Below, piece after piece: positions 49,605 through 60,449 of a DNA stretch of 64,000 nt. Made by a program: the position numbers and the translations under genes. This DNA is from Patiria pectinifera (taxonomy: Eukaryota > Echinodermata > Asteroidea > Valvatida > Asterinidae). The notes under the pieces are model-generated. The model was given only the letters and a program-made list of their open reading frames with translations, did no database searches and had not been told where the DNA came from. The stretch is taken from positions 32,729,916 to 32,793,915 of the forward strand of contig CM057148.1 in assembly GCA_029964075.1 (NCBI GenBank), in the 5' to 3' direction. The first letter of the stretch is position 1. Each line of letters begins with the position of its first letter.

Positions 49605-50083
49605 CACTGATCTCTATATAAAGACTGGATAGCGGATATGCATACAACATTCACACAGAAGACTTTGCATATTGACCAATTCGCCCCCGGTCTCACGAAG
49701 ATGGCCGCTTATAATACGAACGTTCTACGCGTAAATACGCGCGCGTTGTATCAACAGTTGACGCGCATTTTGGTCACGTACACATATTATGATGTTCTAA
49801 AAGGGACACATTTCCGTAGTGATTATCATTGCGAAAAGCCGAAAAAGTGATATTTGCGGTATTTTAGTAACCACGACGTTAAACAAAATTGTAGTTAACC
49901 TTGGTCAGTGGTGGTTGACAAAATATAAGTCAAGTGAACCGCGACGTTACAAAAGAAATCATGCTGTCTATAAAAACGGCAATTGTCCTTTGTAGATCAC
50001 CAGCCGGTCTCACCAATATGGAGTCAAATTCGTACATTGTGCGGCTCTTTATTAGCTATCCAGTCTTTATATAGAGATCAGTG
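49605..50083. mobile_element. hAT-like MITE, family CACTGATCTC, copy B (479 bp, inverted to A)
   Basis: Ends CACTGATCTCTATATAAAG and complement; perfect 8-bp flank GGGGGGAT (49597-49604, 50084-50091). Inserted in the repeat ending near 49600. Confidence 0.9.
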
Positions 50084-50091
50084 GGGGGGAT

Positions 50092-51283
50092 TATAAAGAC
50101 TGCCTTTTTCCATTCAAATGCCCTTTTTGCAACGGGTTTACCCCCCCCCCCACCCCAATAATTTGTAAAGAGTGCCCTGGGAAGTGGTGCCCTTTTTTGT
50201 GGCATCTGCCGTTTTTGGGTGCTTTTTTTTTCAGAATTTCGCACATGTACATGTACATGTATTGGACATTGCACATTGCGTGCATAATTGTCAGTTTTGA
50301 ACAGCGCCTCCATCGACAGGGTACCCCCCCCCCCTTTTTGATTTAGCTTTTTGATTTAGCGGAGGACCAACCTCGTCCCCAGTGCTTACTTTATTTCCAA
50401 CCGCGAGAGCAGGTAGTGGTGGGCGCGTACTGCTCGACACCCTGGGGACGAGGTTGGCGGAGGACAAACCTGGGGTGCGTTTTGGCGGTCATAACCAAGA
50501 ATTGGTTCGGTGGTTTCTTGTCTGTGAATCGAATTTCTTCGGCAATTTTAATAGGATTAGAATTACGCATGATCATGTAGTACTCAAATTCCCAAAACAA
50601 TTAACCAAAGAGAAACCATCGAACCAATTCTTGGTTATGACCGCCAAAACGCACCCCTGTCTACAGTTGACAATAGATTTCGCTCGTACCCCCCGCCCTG
50701 CAAACAGGACGCTGGGATACTCTGATGAATTCGCGCTCTGATTGGTTGGATTTTGCGTGACCAGTGACCTGCGAGTCATCAAGGTCGTGACTCTGCAAGG
50801 TTTGAAACGGCTGATAAGACTGATAAGGTTGTTTTACTCTTTTATTCCAGTTTAGAGATGTTTTTTCTCGTTAAAAAGCGTAATGATGTAGGAAATTCTG
50901 TAAAACTTATCTGTGTTGTAAATTTACAATTCCCGTCACTCGCTCAGGCTCCGTTTCGAATCACGAACGGTCGGATTCAGTGGCGTCACCAGACTTTTCA
51001 GTCTGGGGGCACAGGGGGCACCAGCATTTGATGGGGGCACTTAGGTGGATACGGATCGCCGTCCTGGGGGAGGGGTCTAAGGGGAAAATTTTCGCATACG
51101 GAGGATGGGCTAGATGCAAAATGGTGCCACATTTGATGCTAAATTCGATCTGAAGATATCTCCAGAAATTGCTATTTTTGAGGTAATGATTTTAACAACG
51201 CGCAGAATTTTTTTTTACCAACCCAAATCTCAGATGGGGGGGGGGCACTCGGGGGGCACTAGGTTTTCCAGGGGGGCCACCAG
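50092..51283. repeat. Repeat mosaic with poly-C runs and a palindrome
   Basis: A palindrome at about 50465-50655 (GGGTGCGTTTTGGCGGTCAT mirrored) lies between segments that recur inverted at 52336-52388 and 52993-53048. 51000-51290 is G-rich. No gene. Confidence 0.6.
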
Positions 51284-51610
51284 GATTTCTTATTAAGCAC
51301 AGAATTTAATTCTTTGAGAAGTGATTTTATGGCTGAGAAAATAGCAAGGCCAAGGAAAACCGGTCAGTGCAAGCAACGTTCAGGAAATAAATCGTCGATA
51401 TTAATTTGTTGTAAAGATAATTCCAAGATTATTCCAAGAGAGTTGCTGCCGTGAAACAGAGTTTATAATCTTGGAATTATCCCACAACAAATTAATATCG
51501 ACGAATTATTCCATGAACGTTGCTTGCACTGACCGGTTTTCCTTGCTATTTTCTCAGCCATAAAATCACTTCTCAAAGAACTAAAGTCTGTGATTAATAA
51601 GAATTCCTGG
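51284..51610. mobile_element. Palindromic MITE-like element (about 327 bp)
   Basis: Arms of about 155 bp (ATTTCTTATTAA at the left end, TTAATAAGAATT at the right) with mirrored blocks such as AAAACCGGTCAGTGCAAGCA. The spacer is about 20 bp. Confidence 0.8.
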
Positions 51611-51687
51611 TGGCGGCCATCCTCCTTCCCATTTTATTTTTTGATGTAGTAGCGGCATGTATGATTTCGCCCCTTCCCATAACCATT

Positions 51688-51750
51688 GGCGCTTTTGCTT
51701 TCGCCGTGGCGCTTTTGCGCTTGCCGTGGCGCTTTTGCTTTTGCCGCGAC
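51688..51750. repeat. 21-bp tandem repeat TGGCGCTTTTGC(T/G)(T/C)T(C/T)GCCG x3
   Basis: Three direct copies in a short run. Confidence 0.8.
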
Positions 51751-52458
51751 AATAATTGTGGGCTACCGTAAACTGCGGTCTTGAACTAGTTAACAGCTGC
51801 AGCAAGATGCTTTATACATAGGTCATAGGCCATTTCCTTCACTAGATTCTGTGAAGCTCATCAGGTAGCAGACCAGTAAATAAACTTCCATAGACCCCAA
51901 TGGTAAATGCTCCCACTTAAAAAAATCGGGGGAAATACTCACAACTCTCCAAGGTGTTCGAGACACACATCAAATTAAAGCTTATTTCATAATCTTTCAT
52001 TTTCTTTTCAATTTTCGGGGGGTCAACTAATGACTTTTAGGAGAAATTTCCATCTGAAGATGATCACCCCTGAAAATAGTCCTGAAGCCCATCGCCATTT
52101 TGAAAAACGATGCCTACACTCCATTGCAAAATAGAGCGCTTTTAGGGTCCAAATTACATCAAAATTACACAGAACTGCAAGCTCCCAGTCCTATGCACGG
52201 CTTCCACCCATATTTTTTACAAACCCTCAAGTTCATGGCCCACAGCATGCTCAAATACCGAAGATTTTGAGGGCATGCAAATCGTGATTTGGCCGGCGCA
52301 GGCAATTTCGGACCGATTTACTGGTCTGCACCCATATCAGAGTATCCCAGCGTCCTGTTTGCAGGGCGGGGAGTACGAGCGAAACAATGGATGTGCAAGT
52401 GCCCTTTTCAAAAAAAATTTACCCCCCCAATAAAAATGACCGTGCTACGCCCCCGGCA
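51751..52458. other. No gene recognised
   Basis: Ends with a fragment (52336-52388) inverted relative to 50683-50735. Confidence 0.4.
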
Positions 52459-52735
52459 AGGTGAAATCTGGACTTTTCCATTTCACGAGGCGGAAGTCCA
52501 GATTTTACAGAGCGATAATATTCCTCCCATTTCACAATTTAAAGCCACTCAATATTTGTTTTATATAACCGACACAATAGATCCCTGTCATTTGATATAT
52601 TTGAACTTTTATTTCAAAACAAAACTGGAGGAAAATGTATTTCTCTCTTCCAAACCACCCCTTCACGAAAAATGTTTGAACCCAACGCTGTAGCGCTGGC
52701 TCTTTGGAACAATACGCGCAACGCTGAACGCGCAC
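52459..52735. repeat. Dispersed repeat, copy 2 of the 49195 family
   Basis: GCAAGGTGAAATCTGGACTT to AATACGCGCAACGCTGAACG, strongly similar to copy 1. Confidence 0.75.
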
Positions 52736-52829
52736 AACAGCGCAGCATGCATTTCACGTATTTTTTTGCGTGCATTTAGTGATCTTCTCGCGCATACGCA
52801 ACTTTCTCCGCGTCGTCGGCATTCAAAAC

Positions 52830-52872
52830 CATTGATCTCCATATACACAGTCTGTGTATATGGAGATCAATG
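52830..52872. mobile_element. Micro-element, 43 bp, TIRs only (CATTGATCTCCATATA)
   Basis: Two perfect 21-bp arms (52830-52850, 52852-52872) around a single T, flanked by the 8-bp repeat TTCAAAAC (52822-52829, 52873-52880). Ends match the CACTGATCTC family except C/T at positions 3 and 11. Confidence 0.85.
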
Positions 52873-54284
52873 TTCAAAACACAACCTCGTGCCCCGTGGG
52901 TACGATCTTGCAGCGCCATGTTGTTTCCCATCATGCCTTGCGCCATCATAACCCCTGGAATTGTGTAATTTAAATATACCGAAATACGGTATATTATCAA
53001 CCTCGACCCCAGGGTGTCGAGCAGTACGCGCCCATCACTACTTGCTCTCTCACCCTGGTATTGGATCATTTGCATGTGCAAGATTTTTGAACACGTATGC
53101 AAATGAGGAATAGTCTGGTGCCTGCTTGTGCGTTACATTTGCGTTTGTTTTTGTATGCGGTGTCTGGGGTAAAAGCAGAGTCAATTCGTCGCAGCGCGAG
53201 CATGGCTTGAGTTACGAAAAACACGATTTATTTATTTAAATTGCTACAATCTTACCGAGACAACATGTAGTATCACAGTTCATATTAATATGAACAAATT
53301 GGGAAGGAAATGAGTATTTTCGAGAAGGCGTGGATGAATAATCGCGAAAACGCGTACTGCACGTTGTGAATAACAACACCAAGTAAACGACAAAAATCCA
53401 TTACTAGCCAATTGCCGTATCGAATCAGGATGCAGGAAGAAAGTTTCCTATCCGAGGTTTACTATTCGAAACTAGGTTGGAAATAAAAACGCGGCAGACA
53501 TAATCCATATCGTACAGGAATCGCGACTTTTGAATCATAATTTTTTTTTTTCGTACGTGACATTACGTGCAAAGCTAAGCACGCGAGCGCATTATGGGCG
53601 CGCACTGCGTGCAATCTTCGAAATGCCCGCGCAGTAGGCTGTGAATAGCCATTCAGCGTCATTTACGTCATCATCACAGCCAGGGGTTAGTGTAAGGAAC
53701 GAGCACGCGCCCCTGGAGTCGAGGCTGTGCAAAACAGCGGTAGTAGACGACGCACTGAACGATTGTCTGGTTTTCATGTCTTAAAATGTATCCTTCTCGA
53801 ACGTACTTAAAAGATGATTCAAACCAACAATTATCAGTAGACAAAGTGAACAAAGATATAAATTGCAACAGTTTGGTAACGGCGCTAAAAAAAAAATCAA
53901 ATATATATATATAAAAAACATTAGGGACAAAAACCATACAAAATGAAACGGAAAAACATCGTTCGCTTTTGAGTTCGGTTTACACATTTGGTAAATTTGC
54001 CGGGTTTACCTTAGATCAGCCGTAGTACCATCGAAAAGGATGATAGATTATCTTCATTTCACAGGTGATTTGATGAAATAAGCAAACCTGTAGCTTATAA
54101 AACCCGTCATTTTCGAGTAAACCCATTTTGAAAGCTTCGTGCACAAATAAAATGGTCTCTAGTGCCCTCTATGATCGTACTTAACTGCATTTCAGGGGCG
54201 GGAACCAGTCAGTTGTAAATCGTTTCAGTTAAATGTATACATTTCCAACGCGTCGAAAGATTACAAACGGAGCGCGCGTGGCGT
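52873..54284. repeat. Repeat mosaic, no gene
   Basis: Segments 52882-52945 and 53683-53725 recur inverted in 54693-54842 (for example CCTCGTGCCCCGTGGGTACG and GAACGAGCACGCGCCCCTGG). The remainder shows nothing recognisable. Confidence 0.5.
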
Positions 54285-54292
54285 GGCTAGCC

Positions 54293-54680
54293 CACTGATC
54301 TCTATATAAAGACTGGATAGCTAATAAAGAGCCGCACAATGAATACATTTGACGCCATATTGGTGAGACCGGCAGGTGATCTACAAAGGACAAGTTGCCG
54401 TTTTTAAAGACAGCATGATTTCTTTTGTAACGTCGCGGTTCACCTGACTTATATTTTGACCACCACCACTGACCAAGGTTAACTACAATTACTTTTAACG
54501 TCGTGGTTACTAAAATACCGCAAATATCACTTTTTCGGCGTTTTGCAATGATAATCACTACGGAAATGTGTCCCGTTTAGAACATCATAATATGTGTACG
54601 TGACCAAAATGCGCGTCAACTGTTGATACAATTACAACGCGCGCGTACATTTACGCGTAGTCTTTATATAGAGATCAGTG
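54293..54680. mobile_element. hAT-like MITE, family CACTGATCTC, copy C (388 bp, internally deleted)
   Basis: Same orientation as copy A; lacks about 90 bp near the right end. Flanked by perfect 8-bp GGCTAGCC (54285-54292, 54681-54688). Confidence 0.9.
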
Positions 54681-54739
54681 GGCTAGCCCAGCCCAGCCTC
54701 GACTCCAGGGGCGCGTGCTCGTTCCTTACATGTACTAAC

Positions 54740-54765
54740 CACTGATCTCTGTATAGAGATCAGTG
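54740..54765. mobile_element. Micro-element, 26 bp, TIRs only (CACTGATCTCT)
   Basis: Two 11-bp arms around GTAT, flanked by perfect 8-bp GTACTAAC (54732-54739, 54766-54773). Same ends as copies A-C. Confidence 0.85.
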
Positions 54766-54842
54766 GTACTAACGATCGCGCAAGGCATGATGGGAAACAA
54801 CATGGCGCTGCAAGATCGTACCCACGGGGCACGAGGTTGAGC

Positions 54843-55329
54843 CCAGCCATGTTTACGGGTCAGATCCAGGGTCCGTGTACAGTGTATATGTACGTGCACA
54901 ATAACGTTACATTCAACGAAAAAACGTATATAAACGCGAACGTGAGACCTTACTTTTCTCATTGAAACGGTTTCCGACTTGAATGATATCTATACATCGC
55001 ACTTTCCGTGGCATCCTTTACCATTTGTCAGTGAAGACAATTTTATACTACACGACACGGAAAAACAAAAAAATGCATCAAATACTCTGTTTTTTTTACG
55101 CTAAGGTTTGCAAAAGTGACTTTGATTGCCTTAAATTCCTGTCCACGTGGAAAGAAAAAATGTATCAAAGTACTTTGAGTTTGAGCGTGTATACGTGTTG
55201 ACCGATACTTCAGTGGGTCAAACTGCGACTGCAGACATCTATGTTTGCTGATTATCAGTTAGTCTGGTGTAGTACAGGCAAAATACTTCATTTTTGGAGT
55301 GAACCTCAAACAAATTGCAACAGATTTTT
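54843..55329. other. No gene recognised
   Basis: AT-rich; short frames only. Confidence 0.4.
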
Positions 55330-55819
55330 TTTTTCACCACAGTGCATTTCTATAAGGTCCCTTAAAATGACATACTAAAAGTCTTTAAAAATCCAGGTGG
55401 TGGAAATATGCCTACTTTGCATAAATCCAAAATGGCCGCATATTTTAGGACTTTCGCACTGATTTGGTCATATTTCATATACTAGGTAGCTTTTTGAGGT
55501 ATTTTAAACAACCATTTTAGTCACAATGTCACAGTTAAATTTTCCCTGATAATCCAAGTTCAGTCATGTACATAAATACATGTTACACCATGGTGCATTG
55601 CAATAAGGTTATGCCTAATTTGCATAAATACAAAATAGCCACTAATTATATAATTTTTGATTTGGCCATAACTCTCGTCCTGCATTGCTTTTTGGGGTAC
55701 TTTGAACAACAATTTGTCCTTTGACATTGATTTCATCATCATTCTAGTCCTGGGTACCTTTTGAGATCCTATGTTTCCTATAGGGTATAATATTTTTTGT
55801 TAGGTTTCTACCTCTTGTC

Positions 55820-56320
55820 AAAGTTGGTATAAGTGTTGGAAAATGTGATATCCCCGTGTCGCAGAGCGAACCCTTGCGCCGCTCTACTCAAACTAAAAAT
55901 CCAGGAATAACTCAAGAAAACAGAGGATTCAACACAGGATTTATCAATCACAAAAAAATCAAATTATATATTACGGGAAAGAAATAAACCAAAAACCGCA
56001 AAACTCAATCCGAAAATACGTGGGCGAGGGTTTTATACCCTTCCCACATGGGCCCAAGCCCGGAATTGGTATGCAATAAAGGGAAAAGGAATTACGATTT
56101 GCATAACTCACCTAGCATCCACCTCCGAAGTTACATAACACTTTACGGCCGTACAAATTTAGTGATTAATAAATCAACTCAGAAAATAAAAGGAATAATT
56201 TTAACAGTCTTGTGACACCCTGTACATGAACACAATTCAGGGACAAAAAAAATCCCTACTTTAAATCCACTAGTACACTGCATAGGGATATCACATTTTG
56301 CAACACGTATGCCAACTTTA
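55820..56320. mobile_element. TIR element, AAAATGTGATATCCC ends, interrupted by an LTR-like unit
   Basis: The left AAAGTTGGTATAAGTGTTGG is mirrored by CCAACTTTA-type sequence at right, each leading into TGTGATATCCC. Confidence 0.6.
55857..56217 (+). mobile_element. Solo-LTR-like unit (361 bp)
   Basis: Begins TGTCGCA and ends TGTGACA (inverted TG..CA ends), with TTTTATACCC (about 56028) as TATA-like box and AATAAA (about 56085). Flanks CCCCG and CCCTG agree at 4 of 5 bases. No internal retroelement domain is present. Confidence 0.45.
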
Positions 56321-56959
56321 AGATGAGCCAGAAACCAAACAAAAAATATTGTACCCAATTTGTTTACATTTTGTAGAAAAATGTTGGGGTTTAATTTTCA
56401 TCCAAGTTTGTCTCAATGTCGGGTGATCCACTAGGTCAAATTCAAGGTCAAAGTAAATGTCGAAATGTCATTATACTTCAAATAACCCCGACATGAGGGG
56501 AAAAAATGGTAAATTTGGATTTCTGATGATGTAACCTTTTAAAAGAAATCAAGATTAACAAATTTGGCTCACAGATTATAGAGATATGGTCATTTAAACA
56601 AAAATGGCAGCAATGTCCATTTTGACCAAAATTGCCTGGGCGGTAGCGCGAAAACCGTTTGTCCGATGGCGCTAAAACTTAAAATTTCGGCTTTTCAGCC
56701 GAAATTACCCATAAACTAAATATGAACCAATTTGAAGAGGTTGGGGTTTAAAATTTAAAAGTTTTGGGGAGTGATTTGACCCTGACCCCAATGTCAAATG
56801 ACAAAATGTTGTTTAAAGTACCCCGAAAAGCAACTTGGAACGAGAGTTATTACTAGATAATTATGTCGTATTTTTGGCCATTGCATTTTTCTTTGCTAAA
56901 GAAGGAATCGTTCTCATATTTGGATAGAGTTTACCTTCCTCAGCTGGAAATCCATTGGT

Positions 56960-57975
56960 AACATTTTTTCAATCTACCATGTGGCGGCCATCTTGGAATT
57001 CAAAATGGCCGCCATTTCGGGCCTTATTTGTATCTAACTTCGGACCTGATTGTCGTATGAAGTTCATTTTGGTGGCAAACCCCATGTTTTTGATACCAAG
57101 GAACCCGAGAAAATCATTGTTGATGGGGTATACTCCCAGTGGAGTACTGGACCCCATCAACAATGATTAACTTGGGTTCCTTGGTATCAAGAACATGCAG
57201 TTTGCCACCAAAATGGACTTCATACGACATTCAGGTGCCTCCTTATTATTTAAATGAAATCCAAGATGGCCGCTGTTTTGGAATATCCAATATGGCTGCC
57301 ATCCTTTTGGGATGCCATAATGTGTTAATTGGATTCCTTGGTATCAAATTTATGGGGTTTGCCACCAATAGTGACTTCATACGACATTCAAGTCCAAATT
57401 TAATATGCAAATTAGTTCAAAATAGCGGCAATTGTGAAATATCCAAGATGGCTGCCATCAATTGCGAGTACCCCGTCCACAGTGATTTACTTGAGTGCAT
57501 TCAAAAACATGGATTTCATAGGACATTCAGGTGCAGTGTTATTATAAATGAAATCCAAGATGACAGCTATTTTGAAAAATCCAAGATGGCTGCTATCCAT
57601 CTGGGATACATCATCAGCAATGGGCCATTAAGATTACTTGGTATGTATGGGGTTTGCCACCGAAATTGACTTCGTACGACATTCGAGTCCAAATGTATTA
57701 TGCAAATAAGCCGAAAATGGCGGTCATTTTTAAATATCCAAGATGGCTGCCATCCATTTCAAATGGATGGCAGCCATCTTGGATATTTAAAAATGACCGC
57801 CATTTTCGGCTTATTTGCATAATACAATGATTTGGAGTACACCATAAACAACAATGTACTCGGGTTCCTTGGTATCAAAAACATGGGGTTTGCCTTCAAA
57901 ATGAACTTCAAGTCCGAAGTTATACAAATTAGGCTCGAAATGGCGGCCATTTTGAAATCCAAGATGGCCGCCACA
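56960..57975. repeat. Array of ~150-200 bp units with AAGATGGC(T/C)GCCAT words
   Basis: Units share CCTTGGTATCAA, GGGGTTTGCCACC and CATACGACATTC blocks; about a dozen AAGATGGC or AATGGCGGCC words occur in both orientations. Direction flips near 57140 and at 57760. Confidence 0.85.
57695..57825. repeat. Perfect palindrome, 65-bp arms, 1-nt centre
   Basis: 57695-57759 and 57761-57825 are exact reverse complements around C57760, within the AAGATGGC array. Confidence 0.93.
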
Positions 57976-58013
57976 TGTTAGCTAGGACAAATTTCTCCAA
58001 TGCATTTCCGGCT

Positions 58014-58386
58014 TAGGCCCAAAAAAAAAAAAGTCTCCGGTTTCTGGTATGGAGCTTGTCCAAAAAGTGGTGCGGCGACGCGGCTTTTTTTTTTTTTTTA
58101 CCTGACTTTTTTTGCTTCAAATGTCGGCTGATGACTGCAAATGGTGCCCGACTAAACTTAGTGCAAATATATGGGAGTCCAGAGAGGCCACATACAGCTT
58201 ATTCTCGATCATAACCCCATCTAAAAACACGTTAAAATTGTGCAGCAGCAGGATTCCAGTCAAACCAGTGAGTTTGGCGGTTTTGAGACATCATCTTTCA
58301 TTGAAAAAAAAACTTTTTTATTTTTCCGACGCGCATGGCTACGGCGACGCGCGCGCATACCATTTTTTTTTGGGGGGGGGGCCTTA
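58014..58386. mobile_element. AGGCC-ended TIR element, copy 2 (uninterrupted)
   Basis: Inverted homologue of 33563-34140 without the hAT-like insertion. Ends AGGCCCAAAAAAAAAA and a G-run followed by GCCTTA. Confidence 0.75.
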
Positions 58387-58595
58387 GGGAGGTAAACTCT
58401 TTCCAATTATGGTAAAAATTCCTTCTTTAACAAACAAAAATGCAAAAGTACATAACGGCCTATATTATATGGCCAAATCATATGAAAATCATGTAATTAT
58501 ATATGCAAATATATCAAAATTAGGTATATTTCCATAATTAAATTGGGTATACTTTTTAGGGACCTTATAGCAAGGCACTGTGGTGTGAAATTTGA

Positions 58596-59229
58596 CTCTG
58601 ATTATCAGGGAAAAATCAATAGGTACATGTACATGGCAGCCTCCGTGGCTAAACATAAACATGACGACATTGATGGCCCTTTTTCAAAGCTCGGCGTCGT
58701 TTCCGATTGAAGACCGAGTTTTGGAAAATCTCAGTAACGGTCATCAAATTCAAAATTGTACATGACGCAGCAAAAAGTTCGCCCATACGATCCGAGTATA
58801 TTTGATGCCCAAAATCGTCGTTGAATTTCAAGTTTTCTAAATGAAATCAATGAATATTAATAATCAACTCATTTAAAAAAAATAATAATAAGCAATAAGC
58901 AGTTAATTAAACCAATATTATATTCGGAAATACTCGGGCGCTATCCGATTGTCGACGAAACGAATTCGGCAAACTTCGGAAATTTTCGGAAAAAGGAGGA
59001 ATTCCTCCCGTTTTAGTCACATGACGTAAATTGTAATGCAATGTATTACCGGAGGCTACCGGACCTAAGATTCATCAGGAATAGTCGGAACCTTTTGGTC
59101 TGGGAACCAGACTAGGGTACAGTCCATTACGCATGCGTATTTACCCTGTGCGTGAATCCTCGCGCGCACGCTTGGTAAACAGCAAAAATAACATCTGGCA
59201 CGTGATGGTGAATTGACCAGTGAGAGTTC
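58596..59229. other. No gene recognised
   Basis: AT-rich with a short CGG-rich stretch; nothing supported. Confidence 0.4.
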
Positions 59230-59640
59230 TGCTCTCGATCATGAATATGTATGAGGTATAGTAATATTTCCCATTCCCCATGGGTGGATAGTATACAAAT
59301 ATTGAATGCTTCGAGTGGTGTAGTAAAACTAGCCTCCCGAGGTGATCCATGTATAGAATGCTCCATGGATCACCGAGGGAGGCTAGTTTTACTTCACCAC
59401 GAGATAAAGCATTCAATATTTGTTTTATAACACTTCACCCACAGATTCTGCTTGGTTTTAATATTTTCAATTATTTAAATCTGAACAAAGTTGAAATAAA
59501 CTTCAATTTCAATACAAACTTTGTGGAAAATGTATTTCTCTCTTCCAAACTACCTTTTCGCGAAATGTTTGAACCCAACTCTGCGGCACACTCTCTTTAG
59601 AACAAAATGCGCTACTTGCAACGCGCACACCAGCATGCAT
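59230..59640. repeat. Palindrome plus copy 3 of the 49195 repeat family
   Basis: Palindrome centred near 59355 (GCCTCCCGAGGTGATCCATG mirrored, with CAAATATTGAATGC outside), then the ATGTATTTCTCTCTTCCAAA block, more diverged than copies 1 and 2. Confidence 0.7.
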
Positions 59641-59865
59641 TTACACAATACCGCGCCGTGGAAATAGTACTTTGGTTGCTAATGGTACAGTACTTTGGTT
59701 GCTACGGGTATAGTTCTTTTGGCCGTGCACAGAAAGATAGCAAAAATAGAAAGCATCATGTGTCTTGCTCTCGGCCAATCAAGACAAAGCGTGAAGACTC
59801 ATGATGACTATCGCCCGTTTTGGCCCGAGACGCCGCGCTTCTGGTTGCTGACGTCACACGAACGT

Positions 59866-60446
59866 TTTAAGGTCGCATCAAGCGCGTGATAAGGACTCGA
59901 CGAACGTCGTACGAACTTATTGGACGCATATGAGGACGCAGCGAGGACACAGAGGACGCCGCGCAGACTTCTAATTGGTCTTCAATGGAACTCGTACAGA
60001 ACGCCGCAGGGACGCTATAGAACGTAACGTCACACGGACGTCTAAGACTTCCGGTGGACTTCACAGAGACGCATTGCAAGCCCTGGTGCCATGAATTATG
60101 CGTCTTCATGGCGTTTTGTGAAGGCCGTGTCACACTGTCACGTCCATGGCGTTCATAATGCGTTGTAGAAATTCTACAAAACGCCATGAAGACGCATGAT
60201 TCATGGTACCAGTGGCTTGTAATGCGTCTACTAAGTCCACCGAAACTTTCGGCATAAGACGTCCCTGTGGCGTTCTATAGCGTCTTTGTGGCGTTCTCTA
60301 TAAGTTTCGTTAAAGACCAATGAGACGTCTTCGGGGCGTCCTAGCCCCTCTGCGTCCTCGCTGTGTGTATGCTCATGGCGTCCAATAAGTTTGTACGACG
60401 TTCGTGGAGTCCTTATCGCGCGCTCGATGCGACCTTAAAATGTGCG
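59866..60446. mobile_element. Long palindromic element, AAGGTCGCATC ends (about 580 bp)
   Basis: Both arms carry GACGCATT, GGACGC, ACTCGACGAACGTCGTACGA-like blocks in mirror order, centred near 60150. ACGTC/GACGT words are dense. Confidence 0.75.
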
Positions 60447-60449
60447 TGT

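Larger units (their letters stand above)
55330..58595. mobile_element. Large composite inverted-repeat element (about 3.3 kb)
   Basis: CACCACAGTGC...TATAAGGTCCCT at 55338-55365 is mirrored at 58558-58588, and 56882-56941 (AAAGAAGGAA...GAGTTTACC) is mirrored at 58383-58442. Inside lie a solo-LTR-like unit, an AAGATGGC repeat array and the AGGCC-ended element. Confidence 0.55.
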
